The notes under the pieces: model-generated | Database searches by the model: none | The model's input: only the letters and a program-made list of their open reading frames with translations | Told to the model about the DNA's origin: nothing | Shown: positions 19,516 through 28,725 of the stretch, piece by piece | Layout: each line of letters starts with the position of its first letter | Numbering within the stretch: position 1 is the stretch's first letter | Source of the DNA: Vibrio sinaloensis | Lineage (GTDB): Bacteria; Pseudomonadota; Gammaproteobacteria; Enterobacterales; Vibrionaceae | Assembly (NCBI RefSeq): GCF_000808535.1 | Contig: NZ_JWLV01000045.1 | Coordinates: 186,001-250,000, forward strand | Direction: 5' to 3' | Length of the DNA stretch: 64,000 nt | Position numbers and translations under genes: made by a program

Positions 19516-20439
19516 TCAAATCATACCTATCGAATAAGGGCATGTTTGCATGACATGGAGGACCCGCTCTCTCATCCATTGATGCGCGCTATCGAGGTCA
19601 TATTTAGGGTGCCACATCAGCCAATATTGGTGTGCCTGAGTATCAAAAGGGAGAGTCGCGTAAGTAAGTGGATACTCACGTGAGAGATTAATCGCAATAT
19701 GCTCAGGCACAATCATCAAATAATCACTGGCAAGTAAGGCATTAATGGCAGCTGAAAAGAACGGCACTTTGAGTGCAATTCTGCGCTGATAACCTAATGC
19801 ATTCAGGGCAATATCTGCAGGGCTGTCTTTGTCTCCTCCCCCCGTCACTTTGAGATGTGAATACGCCGTTATCTGGTCACAGCTCAGCGATTCAATGCTC
19901 GCCAATGGGTGGCTTTTTCGCATCAAGCACAGGGATTTGTCTTCGCCAATTTGAACACTGCTCAGATGTTTGGGCGGCTCTGGCAACATGGTAGATGCTA
20001 AATGTATGCCTTGCTCATTCATTTTGGAAAGATAGTCAGGCTGCCATAGACGATACGCCAGATTCACCTTCGGCGCATGCTCAGCACCGAGGGCGACAAT
20101 ATTGGGCAGAATATACTGCGCCACGTAGTCACTCGAGGATATGACAAACTCTTGTTGCCACAGCAAAGGATCAAACGGTTTATCATTGAGCAATTGATCT
20201 ACCTCACCCAGCAGCTGAGCCAGCTTTCCTCTCATAGCCATCGCCTTTGGTGTCGGGATCAACTGATTGCCATCACGAACTAATAGGGAATCACCGCACA
20301 GCTCTCTCAGTTGGGACAGCTGTCTGCTTACTGCCGATTGAGTTAGATTGAGCTTCTCGGCGGCGCGACTCACATGGCACTCATCTAACAGCACTTGCAA
20401 TGAGCGAAGCAGGTTTAGGTTGATCTGGTCAATGGCCAT
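19516..20439 (-). CDS. LysR-family transcriptional regulator
   Basis: This 307-residue protein has an N-terminal winged helix-turn-helix (NLLRSLQVLLDECHVSRAAEKLNLTQSAVSRQLSQLRELCGDSLLVRDG) and a periplasmic-binding-like effector domain (LLWQQEFVISSSDYVAQYILP). Its start overlaps the end of the Lrp/AsnC-type gene by 11 bases and has no good ribosome site of its own, suggesting translational coupling. The exporter gene downstream is a likely target. Confidence 0.92.
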   Translation of the reverse strand: MAIDQINLNLLRSLQVLLDECHVSRAAEKLNLTQSAVSRQLSQLRELCGDSLLVRDGNQLIPTPKAMAMRGKLAQLLGEVDQLLNDKPFDPLLWQQEFVISSSDYVAQYILPNIVALGAEHAPKVNLAYRLWQPDYLSKMNEQGIHLASTMLPEPPKHLSSVQIGEDKSLCLMRKSHPLASIESLSCDQITAYSHLKVTGGGDKDSPADIALNALGYQRRIALKVPFFSAAINALLASDYLMIVPEHIAINLSREYPLTYATLPFDTQAHQYWLMWHPKYDLDSAHQWMRERVLHVMQTCPYSIGMI

Positions 20440-20878
20440 GGGTATTGAAAAACTCCGTTAAGACGGTATGGGTCATTAAATGTCGTAACTCAGGGATGGT
20501 TTGCAGTTCATCACGGACTTGATTCAACCGCTGCATGGTTGGCACTTCCACAAAGAGCATCATGTCAGTCTCGCCACTGATCGCATGACACCACTTCACC
20601 CCGTCAATCTGGTAGATCTTTTCTGCGTAAGTCTCGCAGTACTGAGTCGTCGAGGACATATCGAACTTAAGCGCCAAATAGGCTTGAATTTTAGGAGCGT
20701 CGCTTTGTTTATCTGCAAGTTGAGCGTGATAGCCCAAAATAACCTTTTCCTGCTCCAGCTTAGCAATGCGTGCCGTCACAGCCGAACGCGACAGATTGAC
20801 CTGACGAGCAATGTCACTGACGGAGGATCTCGCGTTGCGTTTTAGTATCTCTATGATTTGATGATCAAATTTGTCCAT
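20429..20878 (-). CDS. Lrp/AsnC-family transcriptional regulator
   Basis: This 149-residue protein has the AsnC helix-turn-helix (DHQIIEILKRNARSSVSDIARQVNLSRSAVTARIAKLE) and the RAM ligand-binding domain (GVKWCHAISGETDMMLFVEVPTMQRLNQVRDEL). The ATG at 20878 has GGAAG five bases upstream and gives the usual family length; another ATG at 20893 is in frame. It is divergent from the YjeH-like transporter gene, so it is the natural candidate regulator of that gene in response to an amino acid. Confidence 0.92.
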   Translation of the reverse strand: MDKFDHQIIEILKRNARSSVSDIARQVNLSRSAVTARIAKLEQEKVILGYHAQLADKQSDAPKIQAYLALKFDMSSTTQYCETYAEKIYQIDGVKWCHAISGETDMMLFVEVPTMQRLNQVRDELQTIPELRHLMTHTVLTEFFNTHGH

Positions 20879-21074
20879 ATTCTTCCAGCTCATTACCCAA
20901 CTTATCCTGTTGATTAAAAGTAATGTGACACAAACGCCCGACAGGGGAAAGTGTTCAATTTGACTTATCTAACAGGAATTTCCGTCACATTGACTTTTAT
21001 CTACGACGAATTGATGGCTGTCATCATGTGAGTAATTGATTAAGCTGTAATCCACTAGCACAGGAAGCAATGCA

Positions 21075-22340
21075 ATGAGCGAACTCAGAAAGGACATCAC
21101 CTTAATCTCTGGCATAGGCCAACTCTCAACCACGTTACTCGGCACAGGTCTATTTATGGTGCCTGCCATCGCCGCGGGTATTGCTGGCCACTTTTCTCTC
21201 TGGGCTTGGTTGATTCTGTTTGTCGCCATTTGCCCAATCGCCCTAACGTTTGCCCAACTTGGAAAACGTTACCCAAATGCAGGCGGCACAGCCTACTTTG
21301 TCAGACAAGCGTTCAATAAGCGGTTAGAAAAAAGCGTCGCTTGGTTGTTTGTTAGCGTCATTCCTGTTGGCGTTCCCGCTGCGATTGCCTTGGCAGCCGG
21401 TTTTTTACAACAGCTTCTGCCACAGCCAATCAATAGCTCTCTTGTGGCACAAATTATCACCGTCGGTCTGCTTGTCGCGGTCAACCTCGCGGGGACCAAA
21501 TCCTCTGGAAGGTTACAAACGGTCATCGCGCTGAGTATTTTCGCTCTCATCGCGAGCTTTTGGTGGCAAGGTTCAATTGGTACATCAGACATGGTTATGC
21601 CAGAACTTACTCAAGAATCCCTCTGGAGTATCGGCGCGGCGCTTGGTGTGATGTTTTGGTGCTTTGTCGGTATAGAAGCATTTGCGCATATGGGAGAAGA
21701 GTTTAAAAACCCACAACGTGATTTCCCTATCGCGATCTTGATTGGGTGTTTTATCGCAGGCGCAACGTACTGGGCTTGCTCGGTCGTGATTCTAAAATAC
21801 CAAGCCTATGGTTCAGCGGGCTTTGACAGCGCCTCGATTCCTTGGCTGTCTGAGCAACTGTTTGGCGAGAAATTTAAACTGTTGATCAGTGGACTTGGAT
21901 TCGCAGCCTGCTTCGCTAGCGTCAACCTCTACACACAAAGTTTGTCGAGAATGGTTTGGGCGCAAGCAAGGGATTATCGCCCAAATAGTGCACTGGCAAG
22001 ACTCTCCATTCGTGGCGTTCCAGCCAATGCGACGATTGCGATTGCAGTCGTGCTGCTCATTTCCTGCGTGATTGGTGAAATCTCAGGACTCGATTTGGAG
22101 TTTTTCCTCAAGCTAGCTAATGGCATCTTCGTTCTGGTGTATCTGCTGGCCATGCTCTCTGCGTTCAAACTTTTGACTGGAGCTGGCCGTTGGCTAGCTG
22201 CGGTTTCGCTAATGCTTTGCGTGCTGGTCTTCGCTTGTTTGGGTTGGTCCATGCTTTACGCTTTGTGCGTATTCGGGCTTCTCTCGTTACCGTGGCAAAA
22301 GTATTCTGGCAAAAAAGAAACCCAAATCGAGCCCAACTAA
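21075..22340 (+). CDS. yjeH: YjeH-like APC-family amino-acid exporter
   Basis: This 421-residue membrane protein has about twelve helices. The opening region ISGIGQLSTTLLGTGLFMVPAIAAGIAG and GKRYPNAGGTAYFVRQAFNKRLE resemble E. coli YjeH, an exporter of methionine and branched-chain amino acids. It is divergent from an Lrp/AsnC-type gene about 200 bases away, a frequent partner arrangement for amino-acid exporters. It overlaps the convergent MocR-type gene by four bases. The symbol is by resemblance only. Confidence 0.82.
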   Translation: MSELRKDITLISGIGQLSTTLLGTGLFMVPAIAAGIAGHFSLWAWLILFVAICPIALTFAQLGKRYPNAGGTAYFVRQAFNKRLEKSVAWLFVSVIPVGVPAAIALAAGFLQQLLPQPINSSLVAQIITVGLLVAVNLAGTKSSGRLQTVIALSIFALIASFWWQGSIGTSDMVMPELTQESLWSIGAALGVMFWCFVGIEAFAHMGEEFKNPQRDFPIAILIGCFIAGATYWACSVVILKYQAYGSAGFDSASIPWLSEQLFGEKFKLLISGLGFAACFASVNLYTQSLSRMVWAQARDYRPNSALARLSIRGVPANATIAIAVVLLISCVIGEISGLDLEFFLKLANGIFVLVYLLAMLSAFKLLTGAGRWLAAVSLMLCVLVFACLGWSMLYALCVFGLLSLPWQKYSGKKETQIEPN

Positions 22341-23803
22341 GCCTGCGCCATTAGTGAGTCAAATATTCGCGCTAACTTGGCGATATTTGACTCTATGTCG
22401 TCCAATGCAACGTTACCAAACCCGAGCACAACACCTCCCCAATCTCGGGTTCTTCTCTGCTTAACCGCGCTGTCTTCGTAGTAACTAAGCGCACGAATGA
22501 CTAGCCCATTTTCCGCGGCCTGAGAGACAAACTCCGCTTCGTCCACAGAGCAGCACCAGCTAAGCGTCACGTGCAACCCTGCCGCTTGGCTGATCACCTC
22601 AACCTGTGGCGAAAAATGGCGGTTAATCGACTGACAAGTCAGCGCATGCTTATGTTGATATAGACGACGCATCTTGCGAATGTGGCGCAGTAAATCACCC
22701 TCACGAATAAAATCTGCGAGCGCTTCTTGAGTATGGGTTGGCGTATCCCCTCCCATTGCATCTTTGACCACTAGACATTGCTCGACCATCGATTCAGGGA
22801 CCACCATATAGCCAAGCCTCAGTCCATTGAACATCACTTTACTAAAGGAACCAATGTAAATTACACGGTTCGCGCCTCCCACATCACTGGCAAGACCTTG
22901 CAAACTTGTATAGGGACGATGAGCAAACTGAAACTCACTGTCGTAGTCGTCTTCAATAATCCAGCTCTTGCTTGCCACTGCCCATTGAATAAGCGCTAGA
23001 CGCTGCTCTGTATTTAACGTCGTTCCCATCGGGTATTGATTACTGGGAGTGATATAGAGCGCTTTGGCACGGCTAGAGAAGACCTGCTGCAAGTCAAACC
23101 CTTGATGCTGACGCACGCAAAGTGGCTCGACCTGAACTCGATTCAAGTCGAGGATTTTACTCATTTGCGTATAACCCGGCTGCTCCATTAAAAGTGCATC
23201 GCCCGATTGCAAAATCACTCGACTTGCAATGTACAACGCCTGTTGAGCGCCCGAAGTGACCACAATCTGGCTTGGCGAGCACGAAACGCTGCGACTGGTC
23301 GCTAAGTAGTCGGCAATCGCGCTGCGCAGTGCCATACTCCCTTGCACGTCTTGGCAACCAAGCAAACTCAAGCGTCCCGAGTGGCGCTGCAAGAAACGCT
23401 GCCACTTTTCGATTGGAAACTGCGCCAAATCAGGAATACCGGGGGAGAATGGTTGATTCAACAATGGCCGCTCTCTGCACGCAGAAGGTGCGGGCGATTT
23501 GGGACTCCTATCCTTCACATTTAAGTAGTGTTCCGGAAGCTCTACAGCAACAAAGAACCCTGACCCTGGGCGGCTTTCAAGATAGCCTTCTGCGACGAGT
23601 TGTTCATAGGCAGCGATCACAGTATTGCGGCTTATAGAGAGCTCGAGTGCCAGCTTTCTCGTTGATGGCAGCTTGCCTCCAAGCGGCCACAAATGGCTAA
23701 CGACTTTACTGCGAATGGCTTGAAAAAGCTGTTGTTGCAATGAGCTATTTTTGCAACTTAGGGTTAAATCCCCACTGTCGATTGGCGTCAAAACTGGATC
23801 CAT
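22337..23803 (-). CDS. MocR-family regulator (GntR HTH fused to aminotransferase-like domain)
   Basis: This 488-residue protein joins a GntR winged helix (LFQAIRSKVVSHLWPLGGKLPSTRKLALELSISRNTVIAAYEQLVAEGYL) to a fold-type I aminotransferase domain. The PLP lysine is expected in YIGSFSKVMFNGLRLGYMV. It faces a pyridoxamine-phosphate-oxidase-like gene, a pairing typical of MocR regulators of vitamin B6 or amino-acid metabolism. A TATAAT box (23806-23811, minus) almost touches the ATG at 23803, so either transcription is leaderless or the real start is slightly further in. Confidence 0.92.
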   Translation of the reverse strand: MDPVLTPIDSGDLTLSCKNSSLQQQLFQAIRSKVVSHLWPLGGKLPSTRKLALELSISRNTVIAAYEQLVAEGYLESRPGSGFFVAVELPEHYLNVKDRSPKSPAPSACRERPLLNQPFSPGIPDLAQFPIEKWQRFLQRHSGRLSLLGCQDVQGSMALRSAIADYLATSRSVSCSPSQIVVTSGAQQALYIASRVILQSGDALLMEQPGYTQMSKILDLNRVQVEPLCVRQHQGFDLQQVFSSRAKALYITPSNQYPMGTTLNTEQRLALIQWAVASKSWIIEDDYDSEFQFAHRPYTSLQGLASDVGGANRVIYIGSFSKVMFNGLRLGYMVVPESMVEQCLVVKDAMGGDTPTHTQEALADFIREGDLLRHIRKMRRLYQHKHALTCQSINRHFSPQVEVISQAAGLHVTLSWCCSVDEAEFVSQAAENGLVIRALSYYEDSAVKQRRTRDWGGVVLGFGNVALDDIESNIAKLARIFDSLMAQA

Positions 23804-23805
23804 CC

Positions 23806-23837
23806 ATTATAAAAAACTGGCTCTAATCAAAGTACCA
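23806..23837 (-). promoter_or_regulatory. Candidate promoter and operator of the MocR-type gene
   Basis: TATAAT lies at 23806-23811 on the minus strand. Just upstream, an imperfect palindrome TGGCTC-N8-GTACCA spans 23818-23837. MocR regulators commonly bind repeated elements of this general kind between divergent genes. Confidence 0.4.
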
Positions 23838-23887
23838 CTTCGACGATACCTTATCACCTATGGAGCAATAAGAAAGGAAGTTTTGCG

Positions 23888-24544
23888 ATGCTATCGACAA
23901 CGAAAAGAACCGAAATCAACAAAGGACAGCACAAAGCTGTCTTTGACCCAGACCAACTGGACGCAATCATAGATGAGTCGTTGATCGCACATATTGCCAT
24001 TACGACGGAAAGCGGTCCCGTGATCATTCCCATGCTGGCATGGCGAGTCGACCGCCACATCTACGTTCATGGGGCGAACAACAGCAGACTGATGCGTAAT
24101 CTAAGCAAAGGAGAGCCCAGTTGTCTCACTTTTACCTTATTTGATGGATGGGTGCTTGCTCGATCGGCTTTTCACCACAGCGCACACTATCGCTCAGCCG
24201 TGGCTTTTGGCACCTTCGAACGCGTTGAAGATAAGCAGGAAAAGGATCAGGTGCTAAACCACTTTATCGAACACATCGCACCTGGTCGAACCGATCACGT
24301 TCGACTCAGTAGCGATAAAGAACTCGCGGCGACCATGGTGCTTCGTATTCCTCTCACGGAAGCCTCGGTGAAAATAAGTTGCTCAGGCGTGAATGATGAC
24401 AAAAGTGATTTGGAGCGACCTGTTTGGGCGGGCGTCCTGCCCTATCGCACCGTCGTCGGGCCGCTTGAGCCAGCAGACGGGCTCGGTGACCTGCCAGAGC
24501 CCGACTACAGAGCGGCTTATGGAGACCGCTGGCACCGTTCATAG
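23888..24544 (+). CDS. Pyridoxamine 5'-phosphate oxidase-like flavin-binding family protein
   Basis: This 218-residue protein has a split-barrel FMN-binding fold: AHIAITTESGPVIIPMLAWRVDRHIYVHGANNSRLMRNL, LTFTLFDGWVLARSAFHHSAHYRSAVAFGTFERVED, and the C-terminal PVWAGVLPYRTVVGPLEP. It belongs to the group of short oxidase-like proteins rather than to canonical PdxH. It is divergent from the MocR gene and is probably its target. The activity (B6 oxidation, or binding and protection) is unproven. Confidence 0.85.
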   Translation: MLSTTKRTEINKGQHKAVFDPDQLDAIIDESLIAHIAITTESGPVIIPMLAWRVDRHIYVHGANNSRLMRNLSKGEPSCLTFTLFDGWVLARSAFHHSAHYRSAVAFGTFERVEDKQEKDQVLNHFIEHIAPGRTDHVRLSSDKELAATMVLRIPLTEASVKISCSGVNDDKSDLERPVWAGVLPYRTVVGPLEPADGLGDLPEPDYRAAYGDRWHRS

Positions 24545-24557
24545 AAGGCACGTCGGG

Positions 24558-25565
24558 CTAAAAAAGATCTTGAAAGTGCTGCACATATTGTTTGGGCGTC
24601 AAACCGCGATGCTTTTTAAACATGCGATTGAAACTGGCGCTGTTTTGATAGCCCAAATGTGACGCGACTTCGTCAGGCGACAAACCGCGGCTGAGCAACT
24701 TCACCGCGGTATTACTCAGCACATACCCCATCACTGTCGTAAAGTTCATTCCAAATCCATGCAGCTTACGCTGAAACTGCTGAGTAGAAAGCCCCAGTAA
24801 ACCCGAGACTCGTTCCAATGTCGGCAGCCCGTAATGACGACTGTAATTAATGACCTCATAGATCACCTTCACCTCATCGTCCGGTTCCGGCATATTCAGG
24901 AACTCATCCAAATCAGAGAAGTTCATCGCTAAACGTTGCTGAGGGAACAAGTTTTTCTGTTGTGTCGCCAAGCGTAAATCAGAGTGAAACCACATCTCGG
25001 TTTTACAATGGCTCCACTCCACAGGACAGCCAAAATATGCTTCATATTTTTCGCAGTTTTTACGCGTTCCCGACACCAGGACTCGCATTGGCGTAAAGTC
25101 CTCTCCAAGATAGCTACGTAAGATCTTCGTCATAAAGACCGCCACTCGAATACTGTCGTGAATCTTACACTGCGGCTCAATGTATGGGTTGTGGTAGATC
25201 CATTTTAAGATCGCACCACTTTGCGCCCCAGACAGATAGGCACCAGATTGAAGTGAGCTAAGCCCGTGGTTGATGCGACGAATGGTTGAGGCAAGATCGT
25301 AGCCGGACAAAAACCAACGAGAGATAGCGCCAAGTTTGCTGAGGTCAATTTCTCGACTTAACTCCAAAATCACATCGCTGTTTTCACTCTGCTCTTCGAG
25401 CTTTTCATACCAACGGTTGACCTCTGACAAAGGGAGCAGTGTCATTGGGTTCTCTAACGCGCTTTCAGGAATATGAAGCCCACCTTGCCTAATGCCATAG
25501 CGATGCTTCGCGAGTAAGTGGAGCTGCTTGATGCCAAGCGCACGAATAAATCGAACTTGATTCAT
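24558..25565 (-). CDS. AraC-family transcriptional regulator
   Basis: This 335-residue protein has an N-terminal domain of the type found in ArgR/OruR-like AraC proteins (MNQVRFIRALGIKQLHLLAKHRYGIRQGG) and a C-terminal double helix-turn-helix (PTLERVSGLLGLSTQQFQRKLHGFG, then SPDEVASHLGYQNSASFNRMFKKHRGLTPKQY). An upstream in-frame TTG at 25628 is less likely than the ATG at 25565. It is divergent from the DUF3302/HlyD pair and may control it. Confidence 0.9.
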   Translation of the reverse strand: MNQVRFIRALGIKQLHLLAKHRYGIRQGGLHIPESALENPMTLLPLSEVNRWYEKLEEQSENSDVILELSREIDLSKLGAISRWFLSGYDLASTIRRINHGLSSLQSGAYLSGAQSGAILKWIYHNPYIEPQCKIHDSIRVAVFMTKILRSYLGEDFTPMRVLVSGTRKNCEKYEAYFGCPVEWSHCKTEMWFHSDLRLATQQKNLFPQQRLAMNFSDLDEFLNMPEPDDEVKVIYEVINYSRHYGLPTLERVSGLLGLSTQQFQRKLHGFGMNFTTVMGYVLSNTAVKLLSRGLSPDEVASHLGYQNSASFNRMFKKHRGLTPKQYVQHFQDLF

Positions 25566-25671
25566 ACTGATTACATCATAAATCACTAAGTTGTGATTTA
25601 ATCTGTCACAAAAAATCGATGTAGGCAAATCTCAAACACACTGGCGGCTCTCAGAATGATTGGAGACCTCA

Positions 25672-25995
25672 ATGAGTTTGTTAAGCGTTCCTTTTGTCGG
25701 CACAGGCGCAGACACTGCACTTCATGTTGTTGCCGCTTTTGTCCTTATCGCCAGCGTTGGCGCCGCGATCGTTGGCTTTTGGAAGTTTCATGAACTGCCC
25801 ATCAACAAAGCGCACAGTAAGGATCACCATCAAATAGGCTTAATCACCGCCCTCACATGGATCGGTTTCTTGTGGCATTGGGTTTGGGTTCTCGCCGTGA
25901 TTCTTGCCTTTGTCGATATGGAAAAAGCGATTGTTAACCTTCGCGACACGTGGCGACATGCCCCAAAAACTGAAACACAACACGAGGAAGCATAA
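25672..25995 (+). CDS. DUF3302 (YiaW-like) inner-membrane protein
   Basis: This 107-residue protein has two hydrophobic helices (TALHVVAAFVLIASVGAAIVGF and GLITALTWIGFLWHWVWVLAVILAFV) and a short charged tail (WRHAPKTETQHEEA). Together with the HlyD gene that follows in a TAATG overlap, it matches the E. coli yiaW-yiaV pair. The start is the ATG at 25672 with GGAG eight bases upstream. Function is unknown; it probably works with the membrane-fusion protein. Confidence 0.82.
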   Translation: MSLLSVPFVGTGADTALHVVAAFVLIASVGAAIVGFWKFHELPINKAHSKDHHQIGLITALTWIGFLWHWVWVLAVILAFVDMEKAIVNLRDTWRHAPKTETQHEEA

Positions 25996-27218
25996 TGTTA
26001 GAAGGCTTGGCCGTTTGGGCATTATTTATCTACTTACTTCGCCTAGTGGGAATGCCTTGGAACAAATTCACTCAAGGGTTCGCTTACCTCGGGGGCGCGT
26101 CTTGGCTAATGTTTGTCTGGGTTGGACTGATCAATTTCACCCCGATGGACTTATCCGGTGGTTCGGTGGTTCAATCACCTCATATTCAGCTTCGTCCTGA
26201 CTCTGCCAACGTTACCGGAAAAGTCGAAGAGATATTTATTAAACCCAATCAATCAGTTAAAAAAGGGCAAGCGATTTACCGCCTTGATGATACCCAGTAT
26301 CAAATCGCCTATAATCAAGCCAAGGTAACGGAAGAAGCCACCAGCGTGGCGAAAGAGGTCGCTCAAGAAGATGTAGCTATTGCCAAGGCGACCTACGCCT
26401 CAATGCAGCAAGACTTAACCACCACAGAGCGCCAGCTTGAAATGGCTAAAGTCGACTATGAACTGCAACAAAAGATGCTTAAACGCTACAAAGAGCAAAA
26501 TCGCGTCGTCGAAAACACCATTACCGCCAGTGACATCGACAAACAAGAAACCTTAGTTGCGAAAGCGAAGCTCAATATCGAAACCATTGAATCTCAACTG
26601 CAAACCAAGCAAGTGGAAACGGATAAAGCGAAGCTGGCGATAAGCAAAGCGACACTCGCGGTCAAAGCCAAACACGCCGACTGGCAAAAAGCGCAAGAGC
26701 AACTCGCGAAAGCGAAATGGGATCTCGACAGTACTCTGGTTCGCGCACCAGCAGATGGGTTTGTGACTAACTTCATTCTACGTGAGGGGCAGCGCGTTTC
26801 CATGATGCCTCGCCTGCAAATGTACACCGAAGAAAAATACGTTCTGATGCGCGTTAACCATCAAGCGATTCGAAACGTGAAACCAGGCCAAGTCGCAGAA
26901 TTTGCTTCTTCTGTTTACCCAGGAAAGATCTTTTCCGCAGAGGTTGAAGGCATTGTCGAAGGCACAGGAGAAGCACAAAGCAACTTGCTAGGTTTGGATC
27001 AATCGGTGCGGAAAACAACCGGACAAAACCTCCAAAACAAGCACCATTTCGTGAGGCTTAAAATCGAAGAACCAGAGGGGTACGATATCCCCGTCGGGTC
27101 CGTCGGGCTCGCATGGGTAAGTGGAGAAAAACCCATTGGGTTTATGGCTTTTCTTGATGCCATACGTGGAATCATCATCCGGATGAAATCGCAGCTGTAC
27201 TTCTTCTATTCCATTTAA
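25995..27218 (+). CDS. HlyD-family membrane fusion protein (YiaV-like)
   Basis: This 407-residue protein has two N-terminal hydrophobic stretches (GLAVWALFIYLLRLVG and FAYLGGASWLMFVWVGLINF), a biotinyl-lipoyl-like strand pair (ADSANVTGKVEEIFIKPNQSVKKGQAIYRLDD-like, from about residue 70), a long alpha-helical hairpin (about 110-250) and a closing beta-barrel (STLVRAPADGFVTNFILREGQRVSM). It overlaps the DUF3302 stop by one base. No tripartite pump gene follows, so it may pair with an unlinked transporter or with DUF3302 alone. Confidence 0.88.
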   Translation: MLEGLAVWALFIYLLRLVGMPWNKFTQGFAYLGGASWLMFVWVGLINFTPMDLSGGSVVQSPHIQLRPDSANVTGKVEEIFIKPNQSVKKGQAIYRLDDTQYQIAYNQAKVTEEATSVAKEVAQEDVAIAKATYASMQQDLTTTERQLEMAKVDYELQQKMLKRYKEQNRVVENTITASDIDKQETLVAKAKLNIETIESQLQTKQVETDKAKLAISKATLAVKAKHADWQKAQEQLAKAKWDLDSTLVRAPADGFVTNFILREGQRVSMMPRLQMYTEEKYVLMRVNHQAIRNVKPGQVAEFASSVYPGKIFSAEVEGIVEGTGEAQSNLLGLDQSVRKTTGQNLQNKHHFVRLKIEEPEGYDIPVGSVGLAWVSGEKPIGFMAFLDAIRGIIIRMKSQLYFFYSI

Positions 27219-27226
27219 GGATCACC

Positions 27227-27260
27227 AAAACCGCTCAGAAATGAGCGGTTTCTCATTCTT
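27227..27260 (+). terminator. Rho-independent terminator after the HlyD gene
   Basis: AAACCGCTCA and TGAGCGGTTT (27228-27251) form a 10-bp stem with a GAAA loop, followed by TCTCATTCTT. Confidence 0.8.
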
Positions 27261-27331
27261 ATTGTGTCCAAATGCGTTTTTCTACCGTATAAACAAGGAG
27301 ATTTAACCAACTAACTCAGCGGGAGAAGTTC

Positions 27332-28645
27332 ATGTCGACTAAGGAACGCAGCCTTCCTACTCATCGCATCTCTAGGTTCAGTAAATTTGCCTCATTGGCA
27401 ACACGGGTGACCGGAAACGTGATTGCCGAAGGCACCAAGCAAATCGCTCAAGGCAATAAACCGAATGTGCGCGATCTCCTGCTCACGCCAAAAAACATTC
27501 ACCGCCTAACTCAACAATTGGCGCATCTTCGCGGCGCTGCGATGAAAATGGGCCAAATGCTATCAATGGATGCGGGTGATATTCTTGAGCCAGAACTCGC
27601 CGAAATCTTGGCAACATTGCGTTCCGACGCCGACCCAATGCCTTCAAAGCAGCTGAGCCAAACGCTCGCGGACGCGCTAGGGGCAGAGTGGAAATCTCAG
27701 TTCCTCGCCTTCAATTTTAAGCCCATCGCGAGTGCGTCGATTGGTCAGGTCCACCAAGCGTACAGTGATGATGGCGACAACATTGCGATAAAAGTTCAGT
27801 ACCCTGGCGTGCGCAAAAGCATCGACAGCGATGTAGACAACGCCGGAACCCTGCTCAAAATGGTTGGACTGATCCCCGACTCTGTGGATTACAAAGGATT
27901 GCTGGAAGAAGCAAAGTGGCAACTTCATGATGAAGCAAACTATGTCAGAGAGGCGGAGTTTGCCCATCGCTATCGGGATGCATTGAAAGACTCCCCCCAC
28001 TTTGTCGTGCCGAAAGTATATTCGCAGATCAGCTCAGAATCTGTCCTTGCAATGGAATACCTTGAAGGCGAGCCCATTGAGACTCTAGTCAACGAGCCTG
28101 AAGCAGTGCGAGACCGCGCCATGACAAACTTGCTCGACCTTCTGTTTAAAGAGCTGTTCGAGTTCAAAATGGTTCAAACCGATCCCAATTTTGCCAACTA
28201 TCTCTTCATGCGAGAAACAGAGCAAATCGGGCTTCTGGATTTTGGCGCAACACGTGAATATAGCGAGCGATTCAGTTCCGGCTATCGGCAAGCGTTTCGT
28301 GCTGCCCTTAATCAAGATGAAACAGGGTTAAACAGCGCACTCGAACAAATCGGCTTTTTCAGCCAAGGCATTTTGCCCGAGCAACGCAGTGCGATTCTCA
28401 ACTTGGTCAACATGGCGTGTGAACCTATGTTGGTTGACGAGGCGTACGACTTTAAACGCAGTGACTTAGCAACGCGATTGCGGCAAGCTGGCTCGGTGTT
28501 GAGTATGGAGCAAGACTACTGGCACACTCCACCTGCAGATGCTCTGTTCCTACATCGAAAAATCGGTGGTTTGTACCTTCTTGCTGCAAGGATTGGCGCG
28601 AAAGTCAACATTCATCGACTTGTCACGCCCTATCTAGGCACTTAA
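27332..28645 (+). CDS. ABC1/AarF/UbiB-family atypical kinase-like protein
   Basis: This 437-residue protein has the ABC1 hallmark KxGQ motif (GAAMKMGQMLSMD), the alanine/glycine-rich loop ASASIGQVHQAYSDDGDNIAIKVQYPGV with its lysine, and a catalytic-like segment MVQTDPNFANYLFM followed by LLDFGATREY. Family members are atypical kinases or ATPases linked to ubiquinone and lipid metabolism. It is not the ubiE-ubiJ-linked UbiB; it stands alone here between terminators. Its substrate is unknown. Confidence 0.88.
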   Translation: MSTKERSLPTHRISRFSKFASLATRVTGNVIAEGTKQIAQGNKPNVRDLLLTPKNIHRLTQQLAHLRGAAMKMGQMLSMDAGDILEPELAEILATLRSDADPMPSKQLSQTLADALGAEWKSQFLAFNFKPIASASIGQVHQAYSDDGDNIAIKVQYPGVRKSIDSDVDNAGTLLKMVGLIPDSVDYKGLLEEAKWQLHDEANYVREAEFAHRYRDALKDSPHFVVPKVYSQISSESVLAMEYLEGEPIETLVNEPEAVRDRAMTNLLDLLFKELFEFKMVQTDPNFANYLFMRETEQIGLLDFGATREYSERFSSGYRQAFRAALNQDETGLNSALEQIGFFSQGILPEQRSAILNLVNMACEPMLVDEAYDFKRSDLATRLRQAGSVLSMEQDYWHTPPADALFLHRKIGGLYLLAARIGAKVNIHRLVTPYLGT

Positions 28646-28725
28646 CCACGTTAGGGGATTGTTTTTCTTCCACTTTAGAGTACCTTGATCATCAGTTTCT
28701 ATTACATTGATATTCGAGGTACTCA

